From the NCBI GenBank assembly GCA_003250975.1, contig QKIY01000002.1, positions 95,914 through 159,913 of the forward strand: a stretch of DNA of 64,000 bases, given 5' to 3'. Below, one piece after another: positions 9,886 to 17,991 of the stretch (the stretch's first letter is position 1; each line of letters opens with the position of its first letter). This stretch comes from Gammaproteobacteria bacterium. GTDB lineage: Bacteria > Pseudomonadota > Gammaproteobacteria > Eutrophobiales > Eutrophobiaceae. Made by a program: the position numbers and the translations under genes. Below the pieces are notes generated by a model. The model saw nothing but the letters and a program-made list of their open reading frames with translations. It made no database searches and had not been told where the DNA came from.

Positions 9886-10665
9886 ATGCTGCAAAAATGC
9901 TGCGTCATTCTTTTCTGCACCTTGATTATTCAGCCGGTACTGGCGTTCGACCACAAATATGAGGATTACGGTGCCCTGCTGGAGAGCGTGATAGTAACCC
10001 GAGGGCACCAGACCCGCGTGGATTACCGCCGGCTTAAGTCACATGTAGACCAACTCGAACAGATCACTGCCGGCTTTGGCGCGGTCAGCAAGGCAGAATT
10101 TTCGGGCTGGTCCCGGGATGAGCAACTGGCCTTCCTGATCAATGCCTATAATGCACTGACCTTGGAACTGGTAAGTCGCCATTACCCGGACATTGACTCC
10201 ATCAGGGATATTGGCGGCTTTTTCGGCAACCCCTGGAAGTTACGGTTTTTCATCCTGTTTGGTGAAAGCAGCCATCTGGACCATATCGAACACGACCTGA
10301 TCCGGGGACAATTCATGGAACCGCGCATCCACTTCTCCCTTGTCTGCGCCTCTGTCAGTTGCCCACCTCTGGTTACCGAACCATACCAGGGTGACCGCCT
10401 GGATGCCCAATTGCAGGCAGTGACACGCCGTTTCCTGACCGATCCAGAACGCAACCGCTATCTGGCGGCGGACAACCGCCTGCAACTTTCCCCCTTGTTC
10501 AAGTGGTACAAGGCCGATTTCATTTCCTCCGCCGGCAGCGTGCTGGCCTTTGTGGCTCCCTATCTGACTGATAATGATACAGAAAAACAACAACTGCTGG
10601 ACGCCGATCCGGGGATCCACTACCTTCCCTATGACTGGTCCCTGAATGACATAGACAATATGTGA
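9886..10665 (+). CDS. DUF547 domain protein, probably exported
   Basis: The 259-residue product starts with a signal peptide (MLQKCCVILFCTLIIQPVLA, then FDHKY). The mature part carries the DUF547 landmarks: the LAFLINAYNALTLELV block, the IRDIGGFFGNPWKL region and the IHFSLVCASVSCPPL segment. DUF547 has no established activity. An alternative TTG start at 9850 would overlap the CDGSH stop and add 12 residues; I prefer 9886 because it puts the hydrophobic stretch at the normal distance from the N-terminus. It is probably in one operon with the CDGSH gene. Confidence 0.8.
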   Translation: MLQKCCVILFCTLIIQPVLAFDHKYEDYGALLESVIVTRGHQTRVDYRRLKSHVDQLEQITAGFGAVSKAEFSGWSRDEQLAFLINAYNALTLELVSRHYPDIDSIRDIGGFFGNPWKLRFFILFGESSHLDHIEHDLIRGQFMEPRIHFSLVCASVSCPPLVTEPYQGDRLDAQLQAVTRRFLTDPERNRYLAADNRLQLSPLFKWYKADFISSAGSVLAFVAPYLTDNDTEKQQLLDADPGIHYLPYDWSLNDIDNM

Positions 10666-10873
10666 ACCAGTTCAAATTTTGTTTTTTTTAGATTTCTCTC
10701 TTGTTGGGATTTTTTCATCCCTTCTCAATACCTAAAATCTATTCACCTCATATTAGGTTTTTTCTGCATTGCGCCGGCCTTTGTAAGCTTCTGAATACGC
10801 AGTCTTTGGTGCAAAGCAATAGTAAAAAACCCGACTTATCCACAGAAAATTCAACTGATAGTAACAGGGAAAT

Positions 10874-10921
10874 ACACATCATCTTGTGGTTTAATTAGCG
10901 CTTGACCACATTTTATTGTGG
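10874..10921. promoter_or_regulatory. Pair of NrdR boxes
   Basis: Two 16-base sites resemble the NrdR consensus (ACACWATATATWGTGT). Box 1 is ACACATCATCTTGTGG at 10874-10889 and box 2 is CCACATTTTATTGTGG at 10906-10921; box 2 lies in the perfect inverted repeat ACCACA-N6-TGTGGT. The two boxes start exactly 32 bases apart, about three helix turns, which is the usual arrangement for this ATP/dATP-sensing repressor. They precede the class I ribonucleotide reductase genes, the standard NrdR target. Confidence 0.82.
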
Positions 10922-10930
10922 TGCTATAGA
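10902..10930 (+). promoter_or_regulatory. Sigma-70 type promoter of nrdAB
   Basis: A -35 element TTGACC (10902-10907) and a -10 element TATAGA (10925-10930) are separated by the ideal 17 bases. NrdR box 2 fills the spacer, so bound NrdR would block RNA polymerase directly. Confidence 0.75.
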
Positions 10931-11023
10931 TCGCCCTTACACTACAAATATCAATACCTTTCCAAGAATTCTTGAAGCATCTTGGAATACAAAAAAACAT
11001 TAAAACGCTGTATGGAGGGGTAA

Positions 11024-13918
11024 ATGGAGGCTGAAAAACTGGTTGAATCCGTCAATGATACAAACAAAGGCGTCGATCAACCCAAGTCGGGGTCAACTCA
11101 CACTGGCCCGGATGTTCTGGAGCTACAGGCAAACCAAGGAGGTGAATACCGGGTAATCCGCAGAAACGGCAAAGTCACACAGTTCGATATCAGCAAGATC
11201 AGCATAGCCATGACCAAGGCCTTCCTTGAGGTGGAAGGCGGCTCGGCGGCGGCCTCGCGACGTGTGCACGAAAAGATTGCCGGGCTGACAGAACAAGTCT
11301 ATACCGCCCTGACCCGCCGCATGCCCAATGGCGGCACCGTCCATATAGAAGATATCCAAGACCAGGTCGAACTCGCACTGATGCGCGCCGGGGAGCAAAA
11401 GGTTGCCCGTGCCTATGTCATCTACCGCGAGGAACGCTCCCGTGAACGGGCGGCAGCCGCGGCCGCCACCGCCCCGGTGGTGCCCCAGCAGCCCAATGCC
11501 ACGCCAATCAGTGTCACGTTAGCGGATGGCAACAAGGCCCCGCTGAATGTTGCCCGCCTGAAGGCCGTCGTACTTGAAGCCTGCCAGTCGCTTGAAGGGG
11601 TGGACGCACAGCTCATCATCGAGGGCAGCCTGCGGAACCTGTTCGAGGGGGTCAACGAGCAGGATGTCAATCCGGCGCTGGTGATGAGTGCCCGAACCCT
11701 GATTGAAAAAGAGCCGGATTACACCTATGTCGCTGCCCGCTTGTTACTGGACAATCTGCGCCGCGAGGCCCTGACCTTCCTGCACGGTGTGCCGACGGAG
11801 GCGACCCAGAAGGAAATGGTGTTCCTCTATCCGGAATATTTCGCCAAATATATCCAGCAAGGGGCGGATCTCGGTCTGCTGGACCATGAATTGTGCAAAT
11901 ATGACCTGCAACGCCTGGGGCAGGCACTGAGACCCGAACGCGACAACTTGTTTACCTATCTCGGCCTGCAGACCCTGTATGACCGATATTTCATTCATTC
12001 CAACAGTCAGCGCTTTGAATTGCCTCAGGCCTTCTTTATGCGGGTTGCCATGGGCTTAGCCATCAACGAGATGGACCGCGAGGGCCGTGCCATCGAATTC
12101 TATGAGCTGCTGTCTTCCTTTGATTTCATGAGTTCAACACCCACCCTGTTTAACTCCGGGACCTGCCGTCCACAGCTCTCCAGCTGTTACCTGTCCACTG
12201 TCCCGGATGACCTGGATGGCATATTCGGCGCTATCAAGGATGACGCCCTGCTGTCCAAATACGCCGGCGGCCTGGGCAATGACTGGACCTCGGTACGGGG
12301 TATGGGCGCCCATATCAAGGGCACCAATGGCAAGTCCCAAGGCGTCGTACCCTTCTTGAAGGTCGCCAATGATACCGCCGTCGCCGTGAACCAGGGTGGC
12401 AAACGCAAGGGCGCCATGTGCGCCTACCTAGAGACCTGGCATGTTGATGTTGAGGAATTCCTGGAACTGCGAAAAAACACCGGGGATGAACGTCGCCGTA
12501 CCCACGACATGAATACCGCCAACTGGATCCCGGACCTGTTTATGCAACGGGTGGCTGAAGAAGGACAATGGACCCTGTTTTCGCCGGACGAGGTTCCCGA
12601 CCTGCATGATCTCTATGGCGAGGCATTTGAAAAACGTTACGTCGAATACGAAGAAAAAGCAGCACGTGGCGAGATTAAAAATTACAAAACGGTTGTTGCC
12701 GTTGATCTCTGGCGCAAGATGTTATCGATGCTGTTTGAAACCGGTCATCCCTGGTTTACATTCAAGGACCCTTGCAACATCCGTTCACCACAGCGTCATG
12801 TCGGCGTCGTGCATTCATCCAATCTCTGTACTGAGATTACGCTGAACACTTCCGCCGAAGAAATTGCTGTCTGCAACCTGGGCTCCGTCAATCTTGCCCA
12901 GCATGTGGATGAAAACGGCCTGAATGCGGGAAAACTTGAAAAGACCATCAATACCGCCATGCGCATGCTGGATAACGTAATTGACTACAACTACTACAGT
13001 GTTCCACAGGCGCGCCGTGCAAACTTGCGCCATCGCCCGGTTGGTCTTGGCATCATGGGCTTCCAGGATGCGCTCTATAAACTGCGTCTGCCCTACACCT
13101 CTGAAGATGCCATCAGGTTTGCAGACACCAGCATGGAAACAGTGAGCTATTACGCCATCAAGGCTTCAAGCCAGTTGGCTGATGAACGTGGCGTATATTC
13201 CTCCTTCCCTGGTTCTCTCTGGAGCCAGGGCATTCTGCCGATTGATTCCATGCAATTACTTGCGGAAGAACGTAAGGATTATCTGCAAACGAACCTCGGT
13301 AGCACGCTTGACTGGGATGCGCTCAGGGAACAGGTAAAGAAAGTCGGCATGCGCAATTCCAATTGCATGGCAATAGCGCCGACTGCAACCATTTCGAACA
13401 TTTGCGGCGTTTCACAATCCATCGAACCGACTTACCAGAACCTGTTTGTGAAATCGAACCTGTCCGGTGAATTCACCGTGATTAACCCCTATCTCGCGCG
13501 TGATCTGAAGAGCCACGGATTATGGGATGACGTCATGGTCAATGACCTCAAGTATTTTGACGGTAGCGTGCAACCTATCGATCGCATTCCGGATGATCTG
13601 AAAGACATCTACGCCACAGCATTCGAAATTGATCCGCGCTGGCTGGTAGAAGCGGCATCACGCCGACAAAAATGGATCGATCAGGCGCAATCACTGAATT
13701 TGTACATGGCCGAACCCAGTGGCAAGAAACTCGACAACCTGTACAAGCTGGCCTGGGTGCGTGGCCTGAAAACAACCTATTACTTACGTTCATTGGGCGC
13801 AACACATATGGAAAAAGGCACCAAGGACAGTAGCAAGGTATCACAGGCGGCATCTATGGATAACGATGCACCAAAAGTCTGTTCACTGCTCGATCCGGAT
13901 TGTGAAGCGTGTCAGTAA
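11024..13918 (+). CDS. nrdA: Class I ribonucleoside-diphosphate reductase, alpha subunit
   Basis: This 964-residue protein reduces ribonucleotides to deoxyribonucleotides together with NrdB. It has two ATP-cone regions in series at the N-terminus (about residues 43-130, YRVIRRNGKVTQFD, and about 160-250, ISVTLADGNKAPLN), so allosteric activity control by ATP/dATP is likely. Catalytic landmarks are the SSC of CRPQLSSCYLS, NLC of SSNLCTEI, and AVCNLGSVN, matching the three active-site cysteines of the family. The C-terminus ends CSLLDPDCEACQ, containing the cysteines expected to shuttle reducing power. It is longer than the E. coli enzyme mainly because of the extra cone. It is followed by nrdB after a 59-base gap. 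Confidence 0.97.
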   Translation: MEAEKLVESVNDTNKGVDQPKSGSTHTGPDVLELQANQGGEYRVIRRNGKVTQFDISKISIAMTKAFLEVEGGSAAASRRVHEKIAGLTEQVYTALTRRMPNGGTVHIEDIQDQVELALMRAGEQKVARAYVIYREERSRERAAAAAATAPVVPQQPNATPISVTLADGNKAPLNVARLKAVVLEACQSLEGVDAQLIIEGSLRNLFEGVNEQDVNPALVMSARTLIEKEPDYTYVAARLLLDNLRREALTFLHGVPTEATQKEMVFLYPEYFAKYIQQGADLGLLDHELCKYDLQRLGQALRPERDNLFTYLGLQTLYDRYFIHSNSQRFELPQAFFMRVAMGLAINEMDREGRAIEFYELLSSFDFMSSTPTLFNSGTCRPQLSSCYLSTVPDDLDGIFGAIKDDALLSKYAGGLGNDWTSVRGMGAHIKGTNGKSQGVVPFLKVANDTAVAVNQGGKRKGAMCAYLETWHVDVEEFLELRKNTGDERRRTHDMNTANWIPDLFMQRVAEEGQWTLFSPDEVPDLHDLYGEAFEKRYVEYEEKAARGEIKNYKTVVAVDLWRKMLSMLFETGHPWFTFKDPCNIRSPQRHVGVVHSSNLCTEITLNTSAEEIAVCNLGSVNLAQHVDENGLNAGKLEKTINTAMRMLDNVIDYNYYSVPQARRANLRHRPVGLGIMGFQDALYKLRLPYTSEDAIRFADTSMETVSYYAIKASSQLADERGVYSSFPGSLWSQGILPIDSMQLLAEERKDYLQTNLGSTLDWDALREQVKKVGMRNSNCMAIAPTATISNICGVSQSIEPTYQNLFVKSNLSGEFTVINPYLARDLKSHGLWDDVMVNDLKYFDGSVQPIDRIPDDLKDIYATAFEIDPRWLVEAASRRQKWIDQAQSLNLYMAEPSGKKLDNLYKLAWVRGLKTTYYLRSLGATHMEKGTKDSSKVSQAASMDNDAPKVCSLLDPDCEACQ

Positions 13919-13977
13919 CATCAGTGAAAAACAACAAGTTAAAAAACAAAAGAGTTAAAGTGAGGGGAGTATTGTAA

Positions 13978-15102
13978 ATGCTGGATTTGAATTGGAGCGA
14001 TCCATTAACCAAGCCACGGCAATCCGACAATGATTATCGTGCCTATAAAGACAGACCTGCTGAAGAAAAAAAAGAAGTAACAAGCAAACCACGCCTGGAC
14101 CCGGTAAATCCTGAGGATAAACGCGTCATCAATGGTCATACCGACATTAACCAGCTGGCGCCATTTAAATATCCCTGGGCATGGAATTATTTTCTGAATT
14201 CCAATAAGAACCACTGGACGCCGCTTGATATCAACATGGCGCAGGATGTACATGATTATCGTTACAAACTGACGCTTGAGGAAAAACATGTTTATGAAAA
14301 CGTGTTGTCCTATCTGACAACGTCAGACATTCTCGCCATGCGTAACATCGGCCTAGCTGTCATGGAAAAAATGTCAGCGCCTGAGTTACAGATCTACCAG
14401 GCCCGACAGGTGTATGAAGAATCCCTGCATACCTGGACTTATCAACACTGTATTGAAACTATCGGACTCCACCAGAGTGAAATTTATAACCGTTATCGCG
14501 TGGTGCCCGAAATCTATCAGAAGATTTCCGTAGCCAACCGCCGACTGAACTCCGTTCTGCACTCAGGTATCGACCTGACAGATCCGGACGAACTGCACAA
14601 TTTTGTAATTTCCTACATGTTCTTTGCTGCCGTATTTGAAGGCTGCTGGTTCTATAATGGCTTCAGCCCAATCTTCGCATTGCAGCGGCGCGGGCTGATG
14701 AAAGGAACTGCCGAGCAGCTGCAATACATCATGCGTGATGAAGTCATGCATGCCTCGTTTGGCATCCGGGTGGTAAAACAGATCATTCATGAAGAAAAAC
14801 TGAAACTTGATCCCAAGGCAATTCGTGACATGTGGGAGGAATCTCACGAAGCAGAATCCGCATATACCGGTTACATCCTTCGCGATCCAATACTCGGTTA
14901 CTCCGCTGATATGCACCTGGGGCAATTCCGTTATATCGCCAATCGTCGTGCTCACCAGTTAGGACTGGACAAGGAACCTTTTCCTGGCGCGGAAGCTACC
15001 TTGCCGTGGCTGGACGAACAGGCCAACCTGCGCAAGGAAAAGAATTTCTTTGAAACTCGGGTAACGGAATACCAGACCGGGGGCGCATTGAAATGGGACT
15101 GA
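13978..15102 (+). CDS. nrdB: Class I ribonucleoside-diphosphate reductase, beta subunit
   Basis: The 374-residue small subunit carries the di-iron ligands in two EXXH motifs: YEESLHTWTYQH (about residue 147) and RDEVMHASFG (about residue 251). It houses the radical cofactor that starts catalysis in NrdA. A good ribosome site (GGGGAG) precedes the ATG. The gene lies 59 bases downstream of nrdA and is followed by a series of hairpins, so nrdAB seems to form a two-gene operon. The iron versus manganese identity of the metal cannot be told from the sequence. Confidence 0.96.
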   Translation: MLDLNWSDPLTKPRQSDNDYRAYKDRPAEEKKEVTSKPRLDPVNPEDKRVINGHTDINQLAPFKYPWAWNYFLNSNKNHWTPLDINMAQDVHDYRYKLTLEEKHVYENVLSYLTTSDILAMRNIGLAVMEKMSAPELQIYQARQVYEESLHTWTYQHCIETIGLHQSEIYNRYRVVPEIYQKISVANRRLNSVLHSGIDLTDPDELHNFVISYMFFAAVFEGCWFYNGFSPIFALQRRGLMKGTAEQLQYIMRDEVMHASFGIRVVKQIIHEEKLKLDPKAIRDMWEESHEAESAYTGYILRDPILGYSADMHLGQFRYIANRRAHQLGLDKEPFPGAEATLPWLDEQANLRKEKNFFETRVTEYQTGGALKWD

Positions 15103-15155
15103 AATACATTCATTGCTGCAGGTATAAAGAATTACCGTGACCGCCGTAGCGGGAA

Positions 15156-15257
15156 GTCGAGAGGGAAGCTCGACTATTGCCTGGTACCTCCAGCCTCTTC
15201 CGGGTACCAGGCCTTCTTATTCCGTTGAGGGGCCCCTGCATCATGCTGGGGCCTCTT
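15156..15257 (+). terminator. Three hairpins in series downstream of nrdB
   Basis: Three inverted repeats follow nrdB. The first is GTCGAG/CTCGAC (15156-15174). The second is a perfect 10-bp stem GCCTGGTACC/GGTACCAGGC (15179-15212) followed by a pyrimidine stretch CTTCTTATT, the best terminator candidate. The third is GGCCCC/GGGGCC with flanking GU-extended pairs (15227-15257). None has a perfect U-tract. Confidence 0.55.
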
Positions 15258-15294
15258 AACAAAATTATAGTTCGACTTCGTAACCGAGGTAGTT

Positions 15295-15504
15295 ATGACA
15301 CGCAAAAAATCATCAAAATCTGCCATCTGGAATTTGTCTAAATCACGCACAACCTCCGCTCTTGCCGACCTGATTGAACAGGGGAGTATAGCTAGAGAGG
15401 GTGACTGGTACCGCATACACGATGTGCAGATACTTAGCGATGAACTTTTCGGTCTGGTCAAACGTCTGCTGGTCAATAACCGGGAGATCCTCGTTAAACT
15501 CTAG
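15295..15504 (+). CDS. Small protein of unknown function
   Basis: A 69-residue frame (MTRKKSSKSAIWNLSKSR...) preceded by a GAGG ribosome site. The product is soluble and basic at the N-terminus, with a segment LADLIEQGSIAREGDWYRIHD that resembles a small helix-turn plus strand unit. I do not recognise the family. It sits alone between the nrd terminator and the broken DUF3592 gene. It could be a real small gene or a chance frame; codon usage looks gene-like. Confidence 0.45.
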   Translation: MTRKKSSKSAIWNLSKSRTTSALADLIEQGSIAREGDWYRIHDVQILSDELFGLVKRLLVNNREILVKL

Positions 15505-15521
15505 CATCATTCCTGCCTGGC

Positions 15522-15976
15522 ATGGGTGATTATCTGCCGCAAATCTTCGGGCTGTTTATCCTCGCCATGGGTATATGGATGCTTTACCTTGGGCGGCAAA
15601 ACCTTGCAAAAGCCAGGTTGGTAAAAAACTGGCCAAAGATTGAAGGAAAAATTATCCAATCCGAGGTCCATAAGATGCCGGGGCTAACGCCAAATTCCGC
15701 TTCAAGATTAAATATCAATACCAGATAGGCGATAAAAAATACATTAATAATAAAATAGCCATAGGCGACGAAATCAGATCCGGAAGGATACGTGCCGAGA
15801 AATGGCAGGAAAGGTATCCTCAGGATTCTACACAAACGATTTTTTACAATCCCTCAAATCCAGGTGAATCCTGCCTTGAACCGGTTGTCGAGGGTAGCGG
15901 CCAATTTAAGCTATTAGGAGGTCTATTTGGCATTATACTTGGAATATTATTATTATCTGGCATCATTGGACAATAA
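15522..15976 (+). pseudogene. DUF3592-type membrane protein, frameshifted
   Basis: The first frame encodes 53 residues with an N-terminal membrane helix (LPQIFGLFILAMGIWMLYLG), then stops early at 15728. A -1 shift in the run of four G at 15680-15683 restores a continuous protein: KIIQSEVHKMPGANAKFRFKI is followed by YQYQIGDKKYINNKIAIGDEI, then ends in a second hydrophobic helix and a stop at 15974-15976. The layout (helix, beta-rich domain, helix) is typical of DUF3592. Loss of one G from a five-G run would explain it, either as a real mutation or as a sequencing error. The intact protein would have about 151 residues. Confidence 0.75.
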
Positions 15977-16002
15977 AATAATCATAATTCCGGGGATTCT
16001 TG

Positions 16003-17358
16003 ATGGCCGGCAGAATTACCGCCTTACTCTTTGCCATATTTTTACTCGTCACTGCATGTGATACTACGCCCCACCATGGAAGAACTCTTGAACAAATAAA
16101 ACAGTCCGGAAAACTTGTTGTCCTTTCCGAGAACGCACCAACGATCTGGTATATCGACAGGGAAGGCAACCCGACCGGACCGGAATATGAAATGCTGTAT
16201 GCCTTTGCCAGGCATCTAGGGGTTGAAGTCGATTTCAGAATCAAAGATTCCCTCAAGGACATTTTTAAAGATATTGATGCAGGCAAAGGAGACCTCGCTG
16301 CCGCCACTATTACTATCACTGCCGAAAGAAAAAAGAAGTACCTTTTCAGCAAACCTTATCAGGATGTGACTCAACAGGTTGTATGTCGCAGGGACAATGT
16401 CCAGCCTGAATCTGTTAATGATCTTACAGGTCTTGAAATTACGGTTATTGCAAAAAGCAGTTACAGCGAGCTATTAACAGAGCTTAAGAAGACCCATCCT
16501 GACCTCGCCTGGAATGAAACCAGTGATCTGACAACGGTGCAGTTGCTTGAATCGGTCTGGGAAAGAGAGATTGACTGTACTGTGGCTGATTCCAATGTCG
16601 TGGACATTAATCGCCGATATTACCCCGAACTCATAGCCCCCTTTAATCTTTCAAGAGAGCAACAGGTAGGTTGGCTGATGAGAGCCGGACAGGATGATCT
16701 GAAACAGGAAATTGATAAATGGTTACAGACTTTCGAAAACAGTGGCAAACTTGCCCAGTTAATGGAGAAATATTACGGTTTTTTCAGGGCATTTGATTAT
16801 GTTGACATACGCAAGTTTTTAAAAAGAATTGATAGCCGATTTCCCAAATATCGCAGCTATTTCGAGGTGGCCGGTGAAAAATATAACCTGCCCTTTACAC
16901 TGCTAGCTGCCCAAGCTTATCAGGAATCACACTGGAACCCGAAGGCTAAGAGTCCCACAGGAGTGCGCGGCATTATGATGCTGACTATTAATACAGCGAA
17001 TGCTATGGGGGTTGATAACAGACTGGATCCTGAACAAAGCATTATGGGCGGCGCCAAGTACCTAGCCAGAATTAAGCAGCGTTTTGCCTCAGATAAGGTG
17101 AAGGAACCCGACCTTACCTGGTTTTCACTCGCCGCTTATAATATTGGCCGCGGCCATGTTCGTGATGCACAGACACTCGCCAGACAGCAGGGCAAGAATC
17201 CCGATCTATGGAGTGATATCAGAACTGTATTACCCTTGCTGGCAAGAAAGGAATATTATAAAAATCTGCACTATGGTTATGCGCGCGGGAATGAACCAGT
17301 CCGTTATGTACAGCGTATCAGAGAATACCAGCACATCCTGGAAAACGAAATACAATAG
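16003..17358 (+). CDS. mltF: MltF-type lytic murein transglycosylase
   Basis: The product (451 residues from the ATG at 16003; a TTG lies one codon upstream) has a lipobox signal (LFAIFLLVTACDT). The first half is a solute-binding-protein domain of the SBP_bac_3 type (about residues 35-265). The second half is an SLT catalytic domain with the catalytic Glu in AAQAYQESHWNPKAKSPTGVRG (about residue 308). MltF enzymes cleave the glycan strands of peptidoglycan from the outer membrane. It ends 12 bases before the stop of the convergent kinase-like gene. Confidence 0.93.
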   Translation: MAGRITALLFAIFLLVTACDTTPHHGRTLEQIKQSGKLVVLSENAPTIWYIDREGNPTGPEYEMLYAFARHLGVEVDFRIKDSLKDIFKDIDAGKGDLAAATITITAERKKKYLFSKPYQDVTQQVVCRRDNVQPESVNDLTGLEITVIAKSSYSELLTELKKTHPDLAWNETSDLTTVQLLESVWEREIDCTVADSNVVDINRRYYPELIAPFNLSREQQVGWLMRAGQDDLKQEIDKWLQTFENSGKLAQLMEKYYGFFRAFDYVDIRKFLKRIDSRFPKYRSYFEVAGEKYNLPFTLLAAQAYQESHWNPKAKSPTGVRGIMMLTINTANAMGVDNRLDPEQSIMGGAKYLARIKQRFASDKVKEPDLTWFSLAAYNIGRGHVRDAQTLARQQGKNPDLWSDIRTVLPLLARKEYYKNLHYGYARGNEPVRYVQRIREYQHILENEIQ

Positions 17359-17370
17359 ATTTGCTAATAG

Positions 17371-17991
17371 TTATCCGGTTATACGTTTTAATTTGGATGA
17401 ATCTGGAACCTTGTTCCCTAGCACATCAAAGAACGCTGACAGGTTCCTGTAATAAAGCCACCATGGTTGTACAAAAGTATCTTTAAACATATTCTTGAAC
17501 GCCTGATCAAGAAAACCGGAGCTGGATAAATAATCTGCACTATAGTTGTCCCCATCAGGTTCTGTAGCTTTAACCAGTACCAAATTTTCACACCGCAGCT
17601 GTTTGGCCAACCAGTATGAAAGACTGTCAGATGTAAATTCCCAGCTGGCTTTGATTGCCGGGTTACCAAATATCATATCATAGGGGAACCACACAGGGAT
17701 CTGATGGTTTTCAAGCCAGTGAATAATTGATTCAATCGATATAGCAGCATGCAGTCTCGGATCCATTGAAATCAGCATTTCTCCATACTGTTCCATAGCC
17801 CTGAGGGCAAGGCGATGTGCAGTAACCTCATCCAGCTGCAAGGTTTCATAAAGGTGCCGTACTTGGTCTGCGTAAATACCTCCGCCCGGAACGATAACAA
17901 GCTGCCCTGCTCCATGATCCGACAATTGCTTTACTGAATCAGTCAGGTCTTCAGTTTTCAGCAGACTGCCGCCCAGTTTAAGTACCCACAT
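17371..17991 (-). CDS. Amino-acid-kinase-family protein (MfnE-like), C1 cofactor cluster
   Basis: This 206-residue protein opens with WVLKLGGSLL, the phosphate-binding start of the aspartokinase/uridylate kinase superfamily, and has VIVPGGGIYADQVR near residue 34. It is short, like the archaeal kinase MfnE, which phosphorylates the aminomethylfuran precursor of methanofuran. It begins directly at the stop of pabB and lies in a block with MfnF-like and MfnD-like genes, which supports a role in methanofuran-type cofactor synthesis. The superfamily is clear; the exact substrate is inferred from the neighbours. Confidence 0.75.
   Translation of the reverse strand: MWVLKLGGSLLKTEDLTDSVKQLSDHGAGQLVIVPGGGIYADQVRHLYETLQLDEVTAHRLALRAMEQYGEMLISMDPRLHAAISIESIIHWLENHQIPVWFPYDMIFGNPAIKASWEFTSDSLSYWLAKQLRCENLVLVKATEPDGDNYSADYLSSSGFLDQAFKNMFKDTFVQPWWLYYRNLSAFFDVLGNKVPDSSKLKRITG

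Larger units (their letters stand above)
10666..11023. other. Regulatory gap before nrdA
   Basis: This 358-base stretch holds no convincing gene. A 65-codon open frame at 10701-10898 has no family resemblance and overlaps the regulatory sites. The right half contains the nrd promoter and NrdR boxes described separately, leaving roughly 90 bases of leader before nrdA, which has the ribosome site GGAGGGG. Confidence 0.6.

Noticed and set aside
10701..10898. 65-codon plus-strand frame before nrdA
   Set aside because: Low-complexity, no family resemblance, and it overlaps NrdR box 1; better read as leader DNA.
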